Shown: positions 1 through 11,260 of the stretch, one piece after another | Layout of the letters: each line of letters begins with the position of its first letter | Position numbering within the stretch: the first letter of the stretch is position 1 | Assembly (NCBI GenBank): GCA_036346395.1 | Contig: CM070609.1 | Coordinates: forward strand, 42,728,777-42,792,776 | Length of the DNA stretch: 64,000 nt | DNA from: Hsuehochloa calcarea | Taxonomy: Eukaryota > Streptophyta > Magnoliopsida > Poales > Poaceae | Reading direction: 5' to 3' | Translations under genes and position numbers: made by a program | The notes under the pieces: generated by a model | The model's input: only the letters and a program-made list of their open reading frames with translations | What the model was told of the DNA's origin: nothing | The model's database searches: none

Positions 1-536
1 TGTGAGTAAATGGTTGTTTAATTAGGTCAGTTAATAGTCTGCTTCTATATATATATATATATACCTCGAGACATCCAGAGCAAAGTGCGTAGAGCCACTG
101 TCTCTATTATCTTCTTTTCTTCCTTCTGCAAACTTGTGCTGTTGTATTGCGCCGTCTAAACCTCGTCGACTCTTCTTCTCGGCATGCATCGTGAAGAAGG
201 GGAGTGGTATCTTCGAGCCGTTGCTGCCATGAAGACCTGAACAGGGGGGCGACAATAAGGTTTCTGGGCAGCCAACACCTGCGCGACCGCTCGCTTCACT
301 GATTCATCTACATTTCTGCACTGCATCGAGTCTACGTCTGCGCTGCTTCTGTTCTTCATTGGACTCATCAGTAAGTCTTTCGTGTGACTGATTAACTTGT
401 TTATATTCTGTTTTTGTATATATTGCGAAGTACAATGAGTTGTCTACTGTTAGTACTGATTTATGCATTATTAGTCATTTACGATATTTGCTTTCTATTA
501 AAATTTAAAATTTAAATATTATCCTCATTTCCAACA
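1..536. other. Unassigned sequence with TATA-like AT run
   Basis: No reading frame or repeat family is recognised here. A (TA)n run at about 46-62 is followed by a pyrimidine-rich, leader-like stretch, and a CAG-GTAAG-like donor motif (cagtaagt) lies near 369-376. The pattern could be a promoter plus first leader exon of a decayed gene, or the 3' part of an LTR; no second copy exists in the window to decide. The region becomes AT-rich after 400, as an intron would. This is pattern reading only. Confidence 0.25.
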
Positions 537-537
537 G

Positions 538-725
538 TCGGTATAGTTCCAATTCGCAAGTGTTGTCGTTCATTCAGTAAGAGGTCATATCAATTGTATA
601 CTTATGGAATTCAAGCTGAAACGGTTATAATAGAACAGCATTCTTTTACGCAAAAATCAGCTCAGATTTCTGATATTGAACTGCTAAGCGCATACTCGAA
701 GGAAGATTTAATAATAATAAATTAA
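538..725 (+). other. Possible terminal exon (open frame after splice-acceptor-like site)
   Basis: A T/A-rich tract ending in ccaacag (AG at 536-537) precedes a frame that stays open for about 61 codons (540-722) and ends in TAA at 723-725. It has no ATG start, so it would have to be an internal or last exon. The translation is mixed polar sequence with no domain I recognise. The donor-like site near 370 and the AT-rich stretch between would suit a short intron. A chance open frame of this length is quite possible, so this is only a candidate. Confidence 0.2.
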
Positions 726-1091
726 GAGGAAAATTCAATAAAGTTTAAGAAATTAGTTATTTTCAAATAATGGAAATGGCGCCGAATATATGACAAATAT
801 TTGGCTTCGGGAAACACAGGCGTTATCTCCTCTATTAGAAAGGTGGGCCGTTACTCCCAGTTTCAATAATGACACATCCAACAACCCGATCCAACAACCC
901 GATCAGTGATCACTTCACCAAGCGGCCGTTGACTAGTAAGAATCAGTGTGTATCCATTCATACCAAATCTCTTGATGTCGACTTGTTTGACCTGCTAGAA
1001 GCAAGCAATTTTACTCATGCAACCTTGCGTCTGAAGTAATGACAGTTGTTGCTCTAGTAACATAACAATGGTGTCAACTTGCAATGCAAAC
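726..1091. other. Unassigned flank of Copia-1
   Basis: AT-rich sequence with no recognised gene or repeat apart from a short local duplication (caacccgatc occurs twice near 882-903). It ends at the Copia-1 insertion point. The last four bases (AAAC, 1088-1091) recur just after the element at 8387-8390, which suggests a degraded target-site duplication. Confidence 0.4.
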
Positions 1092-1349
1092 CGTTAAGAA
1101 ACCAGACCCATGCCAAGCAGACTTGATCCATAATAGGTTTCTCATCCTCCCAGTAAACTATATAAATGGAGACTCCTAGCCATTGTACTACAATTTTCAG
1201 AATAACAATAAAGAGAAGCTAGAAATTCCCTCATATCTCTGTGTTCAATCTATTATTATGTTCTTGTGTTCTTGCATTGTTCTTACGATTATGAGCTTGT
1301 CTACGAGGTAATCGCTCGAACTGGACTCACCAGCGACAGTTCCTCCACA
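1092..1349 (+). repeat. Copia-1 5' LTR
   Basis: It begins CGTTAAGAA (the right copy has TGTTAAGAA) and ends TCCTCCACA. A TATA box (ctatataaat, about 1159-1167) is followed by a transcribed region with AATAAAG near 1206. It matches 8124-8386 along its whole length with scattered substitutions and small indels, so the insertion is old. Confidence 0.9.
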
Positions 1350-1351
1350 CG

Positions 1352-1363
1352 TTATCAGCACGA
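1352..1363 (+). promoter_or_regulatory. Primer-binding site of Copia-1
   Basis: TTATCAGCACGA lies two bases past the LTR end. The same motif follows the LTR of Copia-2 in degraded form (TTATCGGCCACGA). It differs from the TGGTATCAGAGC site used by the SIRE, Tekay and Copia-3 elements here, which separates the Ale-like pair from the others. Confidence 0.75.
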
Positions 1364-1739
1364 TCGACTCTCCTCGGATCGAAAAGTAATTGTCGAAGAA
1401 CGACACTCGTAGATTGAATCGTTTTTTCTATGCCGCTTTCAATTATGGAATTGTTGCTTTCTATATTGTTTTATCCTACGGTGCAAATCCACTCTAATCT
1501 ACCATGAGCTGACTTGAAGTCGCTGGCATAATGATGATCGGTATATTGCATGGAAGAGTATATGACAATTGCATCGTGGATTGCAAATATGTTCTAATCT
1601 ACCACGAACCGACTTGAAGTCGCTCGCAAAGCCGATCGATGGATTGCACATGAATAGTAATTATATGTGAACAGTAATCGCAATGAACAGTAGTTTCGCA
1701 GTAATCATAATAAATAGTGCTAGGAGAGAGAAAATCAAT

Positions 1740-2460
1740 GAAATTGGTCGACGGCCCGTCGGCCGGGCCGCCGCCGGTACGACGCCGCCGCACGGGCTCC
1801 CCACTACCAACCGACCTGCAACCGGGCCACCATCGACCGGCACCATCCCCACACGGACCCTCCCCGGCCAGCAAACGCCACCGTGCCGACCAGCCCTTGC
1901 ACGGGCAAACATCACAGAAAATCAAGAAAAAAAGAGAGAGGGAGGGTCTTTGCCGGCCGCATCCGCCATGCGTTAAGAGCCACGACCGCATGCGTCGCCG
2001 AAGCCATCCGCACGTGCCGTCGAATGCTCCGTCCACACGCGTCGTCGGATGCCCCACCCGCACGCACTGCCAGAGCCGCTAGTAGCGCCGGAGCCGCCTG
2101 CTCGGCCACCCCCGCAGAGGTGTCGCCACCCCGCATGGTTGCTATCCCCACCCACCTCCAGCGACGGCCCCGCATGGTCGCCAGCCTCCACGCCATTACA
2201 CCGCTCCTTTGGGCCTCGCAGGGCTCACACGCTGCCGCCTCCAGCCTTGCCTCCCGCTAGATTGCCTCGCCGCCACCTTGAAGCTGTGCCCGCCTCCGGC
2301 ACCAGCCCCGCATGCCCAAGCACTGCTACCTCGAAGCACGCCTGCTCGACCCCGCATACACCGCCGGCTCTCGCAAGGCACGCCCACGTTGCATCCAAAG
2401 CGCCACCACCATTGGATGAATAGGGGTAGGCAAACCCTACCCCTCGCCTGCTCTTGAGTC
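1740..2460 (+). other. GC-rich untranslated leader of Copia-1
   Basis: A block of about 700 bp, very rich in C and G, sits in an otherwise AT-rich element between the primer-binding site and gag. Several frames are open for 70-125 codons on both strands, but they encode only Pro/Arg/Ala-rich low-complexity sequence, as expected when GC-rich DNA lacks stops. Copia-2 has a similar block at the same place (32560-33500), which argues for an inherited leader feature, not a captured gene. No protein is called. Confidence 0.6.
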
Positions 2461-2944
2461 GGCCAAATGGGCTGAGGCACGCATGGGCCGTGTCGGGCCC
2501 GAAGGCCAAATGGGTTGTGGAAAACAGCCCAGCCGAAAAAAATTAGGAAAAGAAAAGAACTTCAGATTTTTGCAAAAGGGCCCTCAAAATTTTTGAAAAT
2601 TGCACAAAAATTTTCTCAGAACAGAAAATTAGCGGTTTAGCACCTGGAAATTGCATAATTTACCAAAAATTCATTTTCCAGTAGAACAAGGGGCTCGAGA
2701 ATTCAATTTTTGAATCAATTTTAGCATTTAAAGCATATTTAACTTTGTTATTATTATTTCTATGTAATTTATGTATTGTATTTACTATTTTTTATTACTT
2801 GTGATTGTTTATATTGTTTTTAATCACTGAAAATAACAGTAAATCATAAAAATACATAGAAAAATATGGGAACATTACGATAATTTTTTCAACCATTTTA
2901 TGCAAATTACCAACAGTAATCTTGTTATGAACTCTTTGCATGAA

Positions 2945-3970
2945 TATGCATGACTGGCATTATGAACCAGGAGTTAGAAGAACTGGCCCAGCATTGCCAC
3001 AATTACCTGAGTTAGGCAGTAGATGTCGAGATGGTACTTGGAGCCAAGAAGCTCTGTGCTACTATTGGACTTGGCACCTTGAAGGATGCCACTCCAACTG
3101 CTGAGAAAAATGATCAAGCACTTCATTTTCTTAGACACCATCTCTGCCTAACGCTCAAGAATGAGTTTATGGCGAAGAAGAACGCACTAGCTCTATGGAC
3201 CGCACTGAAAAAGCGGTTCGAGAAGCTTAAGTACACCATTCTTCCTTGGGTAGAGCAAGAATTGAACCATCTACGTTTTGCTAACTACAAGATCGTGGGA
3301 AGTACAATTCTACATTGCACAGAATTTGTACAAATCTTCAACGCTGTGGTAAGGTAATCACCGATGAGTAGAAGATCAATAAAACTCTCTCTACCTTTCA
3401 CCCAAACGCGGTGCAATCCGCATGCAACTATCGTCAGGACGGCTACAAGGAGTATGCTGAACTGATTGACATCATGGAAGTTGCCGAAGCCAAAAATGAT
3501 GTTCTAAAAAAGAATTACATCTCAAAGCCGTCTAGTAGCAATGTTGGCCCTGAAATCAATGCTAGAAGCTAGAAGGTGAGGAAGCCTCACTCAAAGGAAA
3601 AGTGGCAAGAAGGGTAAGGTCATAGGTCGCAAGACCAAGCAGAATACTCAAGCCAAGAAGAGAGGACAAAAGAAGCGTGATGAAAAGCCTTATGGTCAGT
3701 AGGACCAAAGTTGGTACAAATGTGGCACTATGGGGACATTGATCACGTGTTTGCCGTGAGCCGCAGCACGTGATTGACGCTTTCAAATCTAAGCAGAAGG
3801 GCAAAGAACAGCATGAGGCACACCTCACCATTGCAGGCACAAAGGATCCATAGTTATGGGTTGCACCTATAGATGCGGACAACCCATTAGCAACCCCCAT
3901 CACATCTTCTTTGGACATCGCAGTGGCAGCAGCCGTAGTTGCCCAAAAGAGAAGATGGACATGGAGCAGA
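2945..3970 (+). pseudogene. Copia-1 gag (broken)
   Basis: The best piece is 3031-3357, which reads as a UBN2-type Copia gag: an amphipathic helix-rich block with motifs such as FLRHHL and ALWTALKKRF. Homology continues out of frame to about 3560 (DGYKEY...NDVLKKNYIS), then a Lys-rich linker. A damaged CCHC knuckle (WYKCG...) lies near 3712-3765. Gag would form the particle shell and bind element RNA. Stops and frameshifts at about 3357, 3570 and 3700 break it. The equivalent Copia-2 region is at 34140-34510. Confidence 0.75.
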
Positions 3971-4255
3971 TTCAGGCAAAAGTTTTTTCGTACTTCGCTG
4001 ATTTGATCTATTAAACGCATTGCTCTTAGATTTTTATATAGTCATTTGCAGTTTATGGTTGTGATAAAATATTGAATTTTTGAATAATGGTTGTAAGCTC
4101 TAGGAGAACAAAGCATTAAATTCTTATGGTGAAACCTGCAATACTTTTTCATGTATTAATAATAGCAAGTTATGTTCTGTTTTGGAGTATTTTATTTATG
4201 TGTGTGGCTTGCTTCCTACCCCATATTAATAAATATTTTATATATCAGAACGTGT

Positions 4256-7200
4256 GTGGCGCCCTATGGAGGAACTGTGCTTAGCAGATAGTGGCACAAC
4301 AAATACCATCTTGAGAGAAACAAAAAAATTCAGTCGATTAGCAAGAATGCTGGTAGTCTTACGACAGTTGCAGGCAGCGACACTTGTATAATAGGCTCAG
4401 GAAGAGCCACAATTATACTCCCGATTGGCACAATATTAGTCATTGAAAAAGTCTTGTTGTACCCAGAATCGACTAAAAACTCTCTTAAGCTTTAAAGATA
4501 TTTGCGCTAATGGTCTCCACGTAGAGACTGAAGAAGAGTATGGTAAGGAATACCTGCTCATTACAAGGCGTGAAGAAAATAGAAAAAGAGTATTAGAACG
4601 ACTTACTTCCTAGGAATCTGGGTTGTACTACACTAATATTAAGGCACCTGCAGCCTATACTGTCCTAAAAATCACTTTTAGAAGCTCTAAACTTTTCTGT
4701 CTCTAGCATGATAGATTAGGCCACCCCGGTCTTAGGATGATGAGGAATATAATTACTAATTCTTTGGGACATAATGTCAATATAAAGAATTTTCCGAATC
4801 ACAAAGATTTTGTGTGCCTCGTATGTGTTACCAGGAAGCTAATTACTAGACCTTCTACTCCGAAAGTAAAGGATGAAATCGCTGCATTCCTGGACCATAT
4901 CTAGGGAGATATTTATAGTCCTATACATCCCCTGTCAAGGTCATCTCGAAATAGTCGCACGTATATCTATTGTCTACGAGAAACCATACTTTTGCAAAGC
5001 TAATCTCGCAGATAATTAAAATTAAGAATAATTTCCCTGATCATCATGTGGAGTCCATTAGAATGGACAACGCCGGATAATTTACTTCAAATGTATTTGA
5101 TGATTATTGTATGGCAATGAGAATTACCATTGAGCATTCCGCATCGCATGTCCACACCCAGACTGGGCTAGCAGAGGCATTAATTAAAAGAATTAAATTT
5201 ATTGATCGACCGCTCTTGCAGAATTGTAACCTTCCAACTACATGTTGGGGATACGCTGTCCTACACGTAGCAACTCTCATCGATTTTAGAACGTCAGCAT
5301 ATAACATCCATTCACCTATGCAACTAGCGCAAGGTCAGCACCAAAAATCTCTCATCTACGAAGATTTAGTTGTAAGGTTTACGTACCTATACCACCGCTA
5401 TAGTGAACCGCAATGGGACCTCTCTGAAAGTCTGGGATATACATTGGTTATGAGGCAGCATCCATAATCAGGTATCTGGACTCCATGACTGGAGATTTGT
5501 ATACAACCCGCTTCGCTGATAGCATATTTGATGACGATAGTTTTTCGTCATTAGTGGGAGGAAATCACCCCTTGATAAAAATATCAAAAAATAACGTGGT
5601 ATGCTACGGGAATCCATGCACATGATCCGCTCACTAGTGAAGCAAATAGAGAAGTCTAGAACATAATTGATTTCTAAGCATTAGCGAATCAACTACCTAA
5701 CCACTTTAGTGATTTGAAAAGCGTGACCAAGTCGTATGTACCTGCACGCAATGCACCAGAGATGGTTGAAATACCAAAGAAAATTGAAGGTATCCCTAAT
5801 CCCGTCCGGATGCCTCAGAATAAAAGTATGAGAACTTCAGCCCCTCGAATCCAAAGTAACCAGGGATGCCTAGCGAAAAAGGATAAGAAAGACTTGATGT
5901 AGTCGATCACTAAAGTTCGCCGGAACCAGAAGGGGAGCCAGTTGAGACCTGGCACCTGTATGGAACCTTTAATAAAAGGCATACCGATTTGAATATTCCC
6001 ACTAAGGGAGACATTAGCATGGATGTGTGCGCACACATCAGAGTTGAAAAACTAAAGGGACTTGCCCTCGCAATTAGAAACAACGGTGAGCAAGTAGAAG
6101 CATTAGAAGTATCGCCCTATGAAGAAATATGTATAAACTATGTGACCACGGGGGAATCTATGAATAGAACAACAGCCAATGTCGATATTTATTTTGCAAA
6201 AAAAATTACCATAATCATCGATCTTAATCTAGAGCCTGCATCGCTCACTGAATGTAAGAAAAGATCAGACTGTGAAGATTGGAAGAAGGCCATAGAACCA
6301 GAATTATTGTCTCTGAATAAAAGAGAGGTTTTTGGGTCTATAAGTCGCACGCCTCCCCATGTGCACCCTGTAGGGTATAAGTGAGTATTTGTTCGAAAGA
6401 GAAATAAAAATAATAAAGTTGTAAGACATAAAGCAAGGCTCATTGCACAATGTTTCACTCAACGACCAGGAGTCGATTATGAAGAAACTTATTCCCCGGT
6501 CATGGGAGGAACTACCTTTAGATATTTAATCTCAATGGTAGTAAACTTGAATTTAGCAATGAAATTGATGGATGTGGTAACTGCATACCTGTATGGAAAC
6601 TTGGATTAGGACATTTATATAAAGGTACCTAAAAGTATCCCTGTCCCGATCCAAAACACAACAAGTAGAAATCTGTACAGTGTGCAACTCAGAAAGTCAC
6701 TGTATGTACTAAAGCAATCAGACAGAATGTTGTATAATCGCTTGAGTGACTTTCTATGCAAGAAAGGCTACACGAACAATGAGAATTATCCCTGTTTTTT
6801 TATATGATGATCCCAGGATGGATTCTGCATAATCTAAGTATATGTAGATGATCTGAATATCATTGGGATACTAGAAGATATTAAGAAAGCAAGTTCTTAC
6901 ATGGAGTCAGAGTTCGAAATGAAAGATTTGGGTAAAACCAAATATTTCTTAGGCTTGCAGCTTGAACACACCCTTGAAGCGATTTTAGTACATCAATAGT
7001 ACATCAGTCATCCTACACTTAGAAAGTCATAGAACGGTTCGGCTTTGAAAAGACATATCCTTCGAAATTGTCGATGGTCGGTAGATCCTTGTAGCAAGAT
7101 AAGGACTCGTACATACCTAAAGAAGAGGGGGAGGAAGTCCTCGGACCAGAATTATCGTACTTAAATGCAGTAAGAGCACTCATGTATTTAGCAAACTGTA

Positions 7201-7900
7201 CTAGACCGGACATCGCATTTGCTATGAACGTACTAGCAAGGTATAGTGCAGAACCTACCAAAAGGCATTGGCAGGGAATAAATGACATCTTCCGAAACCT
7301 CCAAGAAAGAAAAGATCTTGGTCTGTTCTACAGAAGGAACCAAGACCTAACTATGACTAGCTATGCAGATGCAGGGTACCTGTCAGACCTACATACAACC
7401 AAGTCACAAACAGGCTATGCATTTCTATGTGGTGGAACTGCAATTTCATAGAAATTGTATAAGAAAAATCATGTATCTACTTCGATAAACCACTCGAAAA
7501 TTATAGCACTGTACGAGGCCTCATGAGAATATTCTTGCCTTCGATGGATGATTCACCACATCCAGTAGTCATGTGGATTGAATACCGTGCAAACCCCCAC
7601 TATTATCTATGAAAATAATGCAGCTTGTGTTGCACAAGTACAGATGAGTTATGTGAAGAATCCTCTCACTAAGCATATCAACCCCAAGTTCTTATATGCT
7701 CATGAATTGCAAAAGATGGATGAAATTAAAATATTGTATACTAAGTTATGTGAAAATCTTGTAGATTTATTGACTAACCTATTTCCAGCATCTAACTTTG
7801 AAAGATGCATACGTGGAATTGGAATGATGAGACTTAGAGAAGTGCAAAATTCAAGGGGAAATCTTCACGAACTCTTTATTAAAGCTTGATTACGAAGCTC
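4256..7900 (+). pseudogene. Copia-1 pol: protease-integrase-RT-RNase H (broken)
   Basis: In order: an aspartic protease active-site motif DSGTTNTIL near 4285-4315; a GAG-pre-integrase block (HDRLGHPGLRMM) near 4710-4740; an integrase core remnant with a DNAG(E)F-like motif and HVHTQTGLAE (5060-5170), continuing to about 5470; RT from about 6225 (EDWKKAIEPELLSL) with YVDDL near 6840; and RNase H from 7182 (MYLANCTRPDIAFA) to about 7890. Many in-frame stops (for example at 5080, 6382, 6609 and 7449) and frameshifts mean no polyprotein can be made. The order integrase before RT is diagnostic of Copia. Confidence 0.85.
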
Positions 7901-8110
7901 GAGTAACCAGAGAATAAATCCTGAAGATTAAATGAAATTGGATGGATTGTACTATTTTTCTCTTGACGAGTTTTTCTAAAGTTTCTCAGCTAAGGTTTTT
8001 AATGAGGCAATTCGTGCAGCACAGCAGAACGTGTTTCATGTACTCTTTATTCAAAAATTTTCACTGAGTTTTTATGGAGTTTTGACAATATATGAACATG
8101 ATGGATAAGT

Positions 8111-8123
8111 GCCCAAGGGGGAG
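8111..8123 (+). promoter_or_regulatory. Polypurine tract of Copia-1
   Basis: CCCAAGGGGGAG directly precedes the TG of the 3' LTR. This is the plus-strand DNA priming site of LTR retrotransposons. Copia-2 has the matching tract at 38713-38722. Confidence 0.8.
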
Positions 8124-8386
8124 TGTTAAGAATCAGACCCAGGCCAGGCAGGGCTAGCCTATGATGGGCTCATCATCCTCCTAGTAGACTATATAAAGTG
8201 GGACCCTCAGTCATTATACTACAGTTTTCAGAAGAGTAATAAAGAGAAGGTAGAAGTCTCCTCATATTTATGTGTTCAATCTATTATTATGTTGTTGTGT
8301 TTTTGCATTATTTTTATGATTCTGAGTTTGTCTACGAGGTAATCGCTCGGATTAAACTTGAACTCGCCGATGACTGTTCCTCGACA
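8124..8386 (+). repeat. Copia-1 3' LTR
   Basis: It begins TGTTAAGAATC and ends TCCTCGACA, with a TATA box at about 8189-8197 and the same polyadenylation region as the left copy. It is followed by AAAC, which also precedes the left LTR. Confidence 0.9.
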
Positions 8387-9038
8387 AAACAACATGTGAA
8401 CACTGAACAGTGTGAAAAAGAACGGTTGTCTTCTGAGTTATGTCATGTGTTTTTTAGATCCATGAATACTATCTATCATTTACACTTAACTGTTTAACTG
8501 TTTACATAGAGTGTAACAATGCAAGATTTGCTAACATAAGATGTATGGGTAGTAGTAATATAGGTGCATTATGTTTTGAGCATCCTTTACTACCGGGATT
8601 AAGTCAGATCAGTGGATAGGAAGATGCAAAACAGCAGCCTGGAAAATAAAACAGGGACAACTACTTTCTGATGTGCAACAAGTTTTGACAAGTTCAGGTA
8701 TTTTGCTATAGAAGCAATGAGAAAAATAAGGTTACTTGAGATAACATTGCTGACTGACAAAGCCAACAGGTGGAAATGGACGTATCTCCTTTTCCTTTAT
8801 GAGCTTTCGGACTGAAATCAAGTTGTACTTGTACAAGAAAAATAATCGATTAAAACAAGGGAAATCATACTAATCGCTCTTGAAAATATCGGACGATCCT
8901 CTTCAACTTTCCTATTCATTTTACTTTCCACACCTACCGACTTTTTCCGGCGCTGTTTTTTAGCCACCCATTTCTCATCCACATTTTCTTCACCATTTTT
9001 TAGTCACCCACTTCTCATCCACATTTTCTTCACCACCC
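8387..9038. other. Unassigned, possibly promoter-proximal sequence
   Basis: AT-rich sequence without recognisable transposon homology, becoming pyrimidine-rich toward 9038, immediately before the reading frame at 9039. It could be the upstream region and 5' leader of that frame. The only structure seen is the 40 bp tandem duplication at 8956-9035. No confident core promoter was picked out. Confidence 0.35.
8956..9035 (+). repeat. 40 bp tandem duplication
   Basis: Two adjacent 40 bp units (8956-8995 and 8996-9035) share the run TTTTTTAG-CACCCA-TTCTCATCC and end in TTCTTCACCA. They differ at only a few bases. The second unit ends three bases before the ATG at 9039, so the duplication lies in what would be the 5' leader. 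Confidence 0.85.
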
Positions 9039-9370
9039 ATGACTCTCCCTCAGTGCCGAACCCAGCGAGCGAGGCCGGCGACGCGGGCCCTGGCCATCGC
9101 CCTCGGAGCGATCGAGATCTGCCGCGACCGAGATCCGCCTCGCCTGCCTGGTAGCAGCGGTGGCGACGACCAGCCGACGAAGAAGAAGTCGTCATCCGTC
9201 GGGGTGAAGCATGCGTTGGACGACACGGAGAGCGAGGCCTCCGGGACCGGACCGGCCGCTGGAGACGGCCAGGACATCACCGCAGCGGCCAAGCAAGGGC
9301 AGACACAAACATCAAAATCTGCATACATCATAGAGAATCATGACATGGCAGAGTCAGAGTACATCAGAGA
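9039..9370 (+). pseudogene. Unknown GC-rich reading frame truncated by Copia-3
   Basis: An ATG-initiated frame of 110 codons runs straight into the Copia-3 LTR at 9371; the last two codons and the stop (to 9380) come from the LTR. Its codon usage is GC-rich like many grass first exons, and its start follows a pyrimidine-rich leader. The protein is Ala/Arg-rich at the start, has a Lys cluster (TKKKSSS) in the middle and ends in acidic sequence (MAESEYIRD). I recognise no domain. It could be the first exon of a real gene interrupted by Copia-3, or a chance frame. Downstream sequence after 12775 does not obviously continue it. Confidence 0.4.
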
Positions 9371-9704
9371 TGTTGATTAATCTTTACTGTCTATTCCCTT
9401 GTGTTTATTGTTTCAGTTTCTTTTGCATGTGAAACAGCAGCACCAGGTGCAGGTTTTAATTGTGGCATAAGAGTAGGGCAATAAGTTGCCTTTCATTGCA
9501 GCATATAACGCTATGAGTTATATGTGTATTAAGCTTTCAGTTACTCATTTTTGTTAGAATAAAAGGGGAAGAAAAGCAAAGAAAATGCTACGGCAGTTCA
9601 GCAGCACAAAAATCAGTATGTGTTTTGTTTGCTATCCACGCTAGCATGTGTGTGTTCTCGTGTCCAGGCGTTCGAGTGTTCGTGTGCGTAGACACCGGCG
9701 AGCG
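9371..9704 (+). repeat. Copia-3 5' LTR
   Basis: It starts TGTTGATTAATC and runs to the shared block gtagacaccggcgagcgg; the exact right edge is uncertain (9704-9712). It is highly similar to 12442-12774 with a modest number of substitutions. It interrupts the frame at 9039. Confidence 0.85.
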
Positions 9705-9714
9705 GGCTAATAAT

Positions 9715-9726
9715 TGGTATCAGAGC
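9715..9726 (+). promoter_or_regulatory. Primer-binding site of Copia-3
   Basis: TGGTATCAGAGC follows the 5' LTR. It is complementary to the 3' end of plant initiator Met tRNA, the usual primer for many plant LTR elements. Confidence 0.85.
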
Positions 9727-9742
9727 TCAGTAGCTTTGATTC

Positions 9743-11260
9743 TTGGCGATGGCGTGCGACGGTTCACGTTCTCCTACCAAGTCGTCTCCAGAGCAAGGTG
9801 ACGACAGCACTACTCGCACGATCAATCTCAGCGGCAATGGCGATCGCGAGATTGGATCTGGCAGCAACGGCGGCCAAGAGCGTGTGGTGCTGCCGGTGGT
9901 AAGCGAGACGACGGGATCGGTGGTCTACCCAATGCTAACGCGGTCAAACTACACCGACTGGGCCCTCGTGATGAGGGTGAACCTGCAGGTACAAGGCCTG
10001 TGGGAGGCGATCGAACCTGGCAACGCCGACTACCGCGACGATAGACTAGCGCTGTCCGCTATGCTCTGTGTGGTGCCGTCGGACATGTTGTCCACGCTGG
10101 CGGTGAAGGATACTGCCAAGCAAGTGTGGGATGCCCTGAAGACTATGCGGATGGGTGTCGAGCGCGTCTGTGAGGTCAATGCATAGAAGCTTCGCAAGGA
10201 GTTCGAGGATATTGAATTCGAGGATGGGGAGTCGGTGGACGACTTCTCCATGAGGATCACGGGACTCGTCAACAATCTCCAGATCCTAGGCAACACGTTG
10301 GAAGAAGAAAAGGTAATTAAGAAATTTCTTCGTGTTGTGCCATCCAGGTATACACAGGTGGCAATCTCAATCGAGATACTGCTTGACTTGAGCACGTTCT
10401 CGATCAAAGAGCTCACCGGTCGGCTTCGATCAGTAGAGCAGCACTATGCGCGCAACAACTCGGGCGGCTCCAGTTGGCGTCTGATCCTCACTGAAGAAGA
10501 GTGACTTGCACGCGCCAAGAAGAGGAAGCAAGGTGATAGCTCCTCCAGCGGTGATAACCGTTATCGCGGCAAGCCACGTGCCCATGGGCAAGGCAGTGGC
10601 GGGCATGACGGCAAGGACAGTGGCTCGTCCAGTATGCACCGTGACATGTCGCAGTTTCAGTGCTACAACTGCGACAAGCACGGGAATTACTCCACGGACT
10701 ACTTCAAGCCTAAGCGTGCCGAGCAAGTTAATCTGACATAGGTTGACAACGACGACGACAAACCTACGCTTCTCATGGCGCAGGTGTGCGCGCTCACTGA
10801 GGCTTTCGTGGGCGTAGGCACTCACGTGGTGCTCAACGAGGTGCACACACAAGTGCATCTAGGGCGCGAGGAGGACACCTGCGATGACGCTTGGTACCTG
10901 GACACCGATGCCAGCAATCACATGTCCGGGTGCCAGGCAAGCTTCGCGGAGATGGACGAGGGCGTCACTAGCTCCGTCAAGTTCGGCGATGGCTCGGTGG
11001 TGGACATACGCGGGCGTGGCACCGTCCTGTTCACCTGCCAGAACGGGGAGCAGCTTGCGCTAACGGGGGTATACTACATCCCACGACTGCGCAACAACAT
11101 AGTGAGTCTCGGGCAGCTCGACGAGAACGGCTCCCAGATGCTCATCCAGGATGGCGTACTCACGATCCGTGACCGACAGCATCACATACTTGCTTGGGTA
11201 AACCGCACTAGCAAATGGCTCTATGTGCTCACCCTCAACATTGCACAGTCGGTTTGCCTG
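9743..11260 (+). pseudogene. Copia-3 gag-protease (broken)
   Basis: A gag with the motifs YPMLTRSNYTDWALVM (about 9926-9973), then LRVVPSRY (about 10330) and LTGRL, continues past three stops (10184, 10502, 10738). A CCHC knuckle CYNCDKHGNYSTDYF lies near 10660-10705, with Tyr or Asp where the third His/Cys spacing is usually kept. The protease motif follows near 10898 as LDTDASNHMSG; the usual DTGA has Asp for Gly, which should kill activity. A GAG-pre-integrase start (VYYIPRLRNNIVSLGQL) ends at about 11250. Family homology stops there abruptly. Confidence 0.8.

Larger units (their letters stand above)
1092..8386 (+). mobile_element. Copia-1: decayed full-length Ty1/Copia retrotransposon (Ale/Retrofit-like)
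   Basis: A 7.3 kb element with short LTRs (about 260 bp) at both ends, a primer-binding site after the left LTR and a polypurine tract before the right one. Between them lie gag, protease, integrase, RT and RNase H in Copia order. All coding parts carry stops or frameshifts, so it is non-autonomous now. A likely target-site duplication AAAC flanks it. It is related to Copia-2 at 31.9-39.0 kb in LTR termini (TGTTAAG...), leader organisation and coding sequence. The lineage is judged from the gag type and the TTATCAGCACGA priming site. Confidence 0.9.

Noticed and set aside
46..62. (TA)n run as a functional core promoter
   Set aside because: Simple AT microsatellites are common; without a supported downstream gene or a second LTR copy it cannot be called a promoter.
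1717..2423. Several 80-125 codon plus-strand frames
   Set aside because: Same reasoning as for Copia-2: GC-rich leader, Pro/Arg/Ala-rich translations, multiple overlapping frames.
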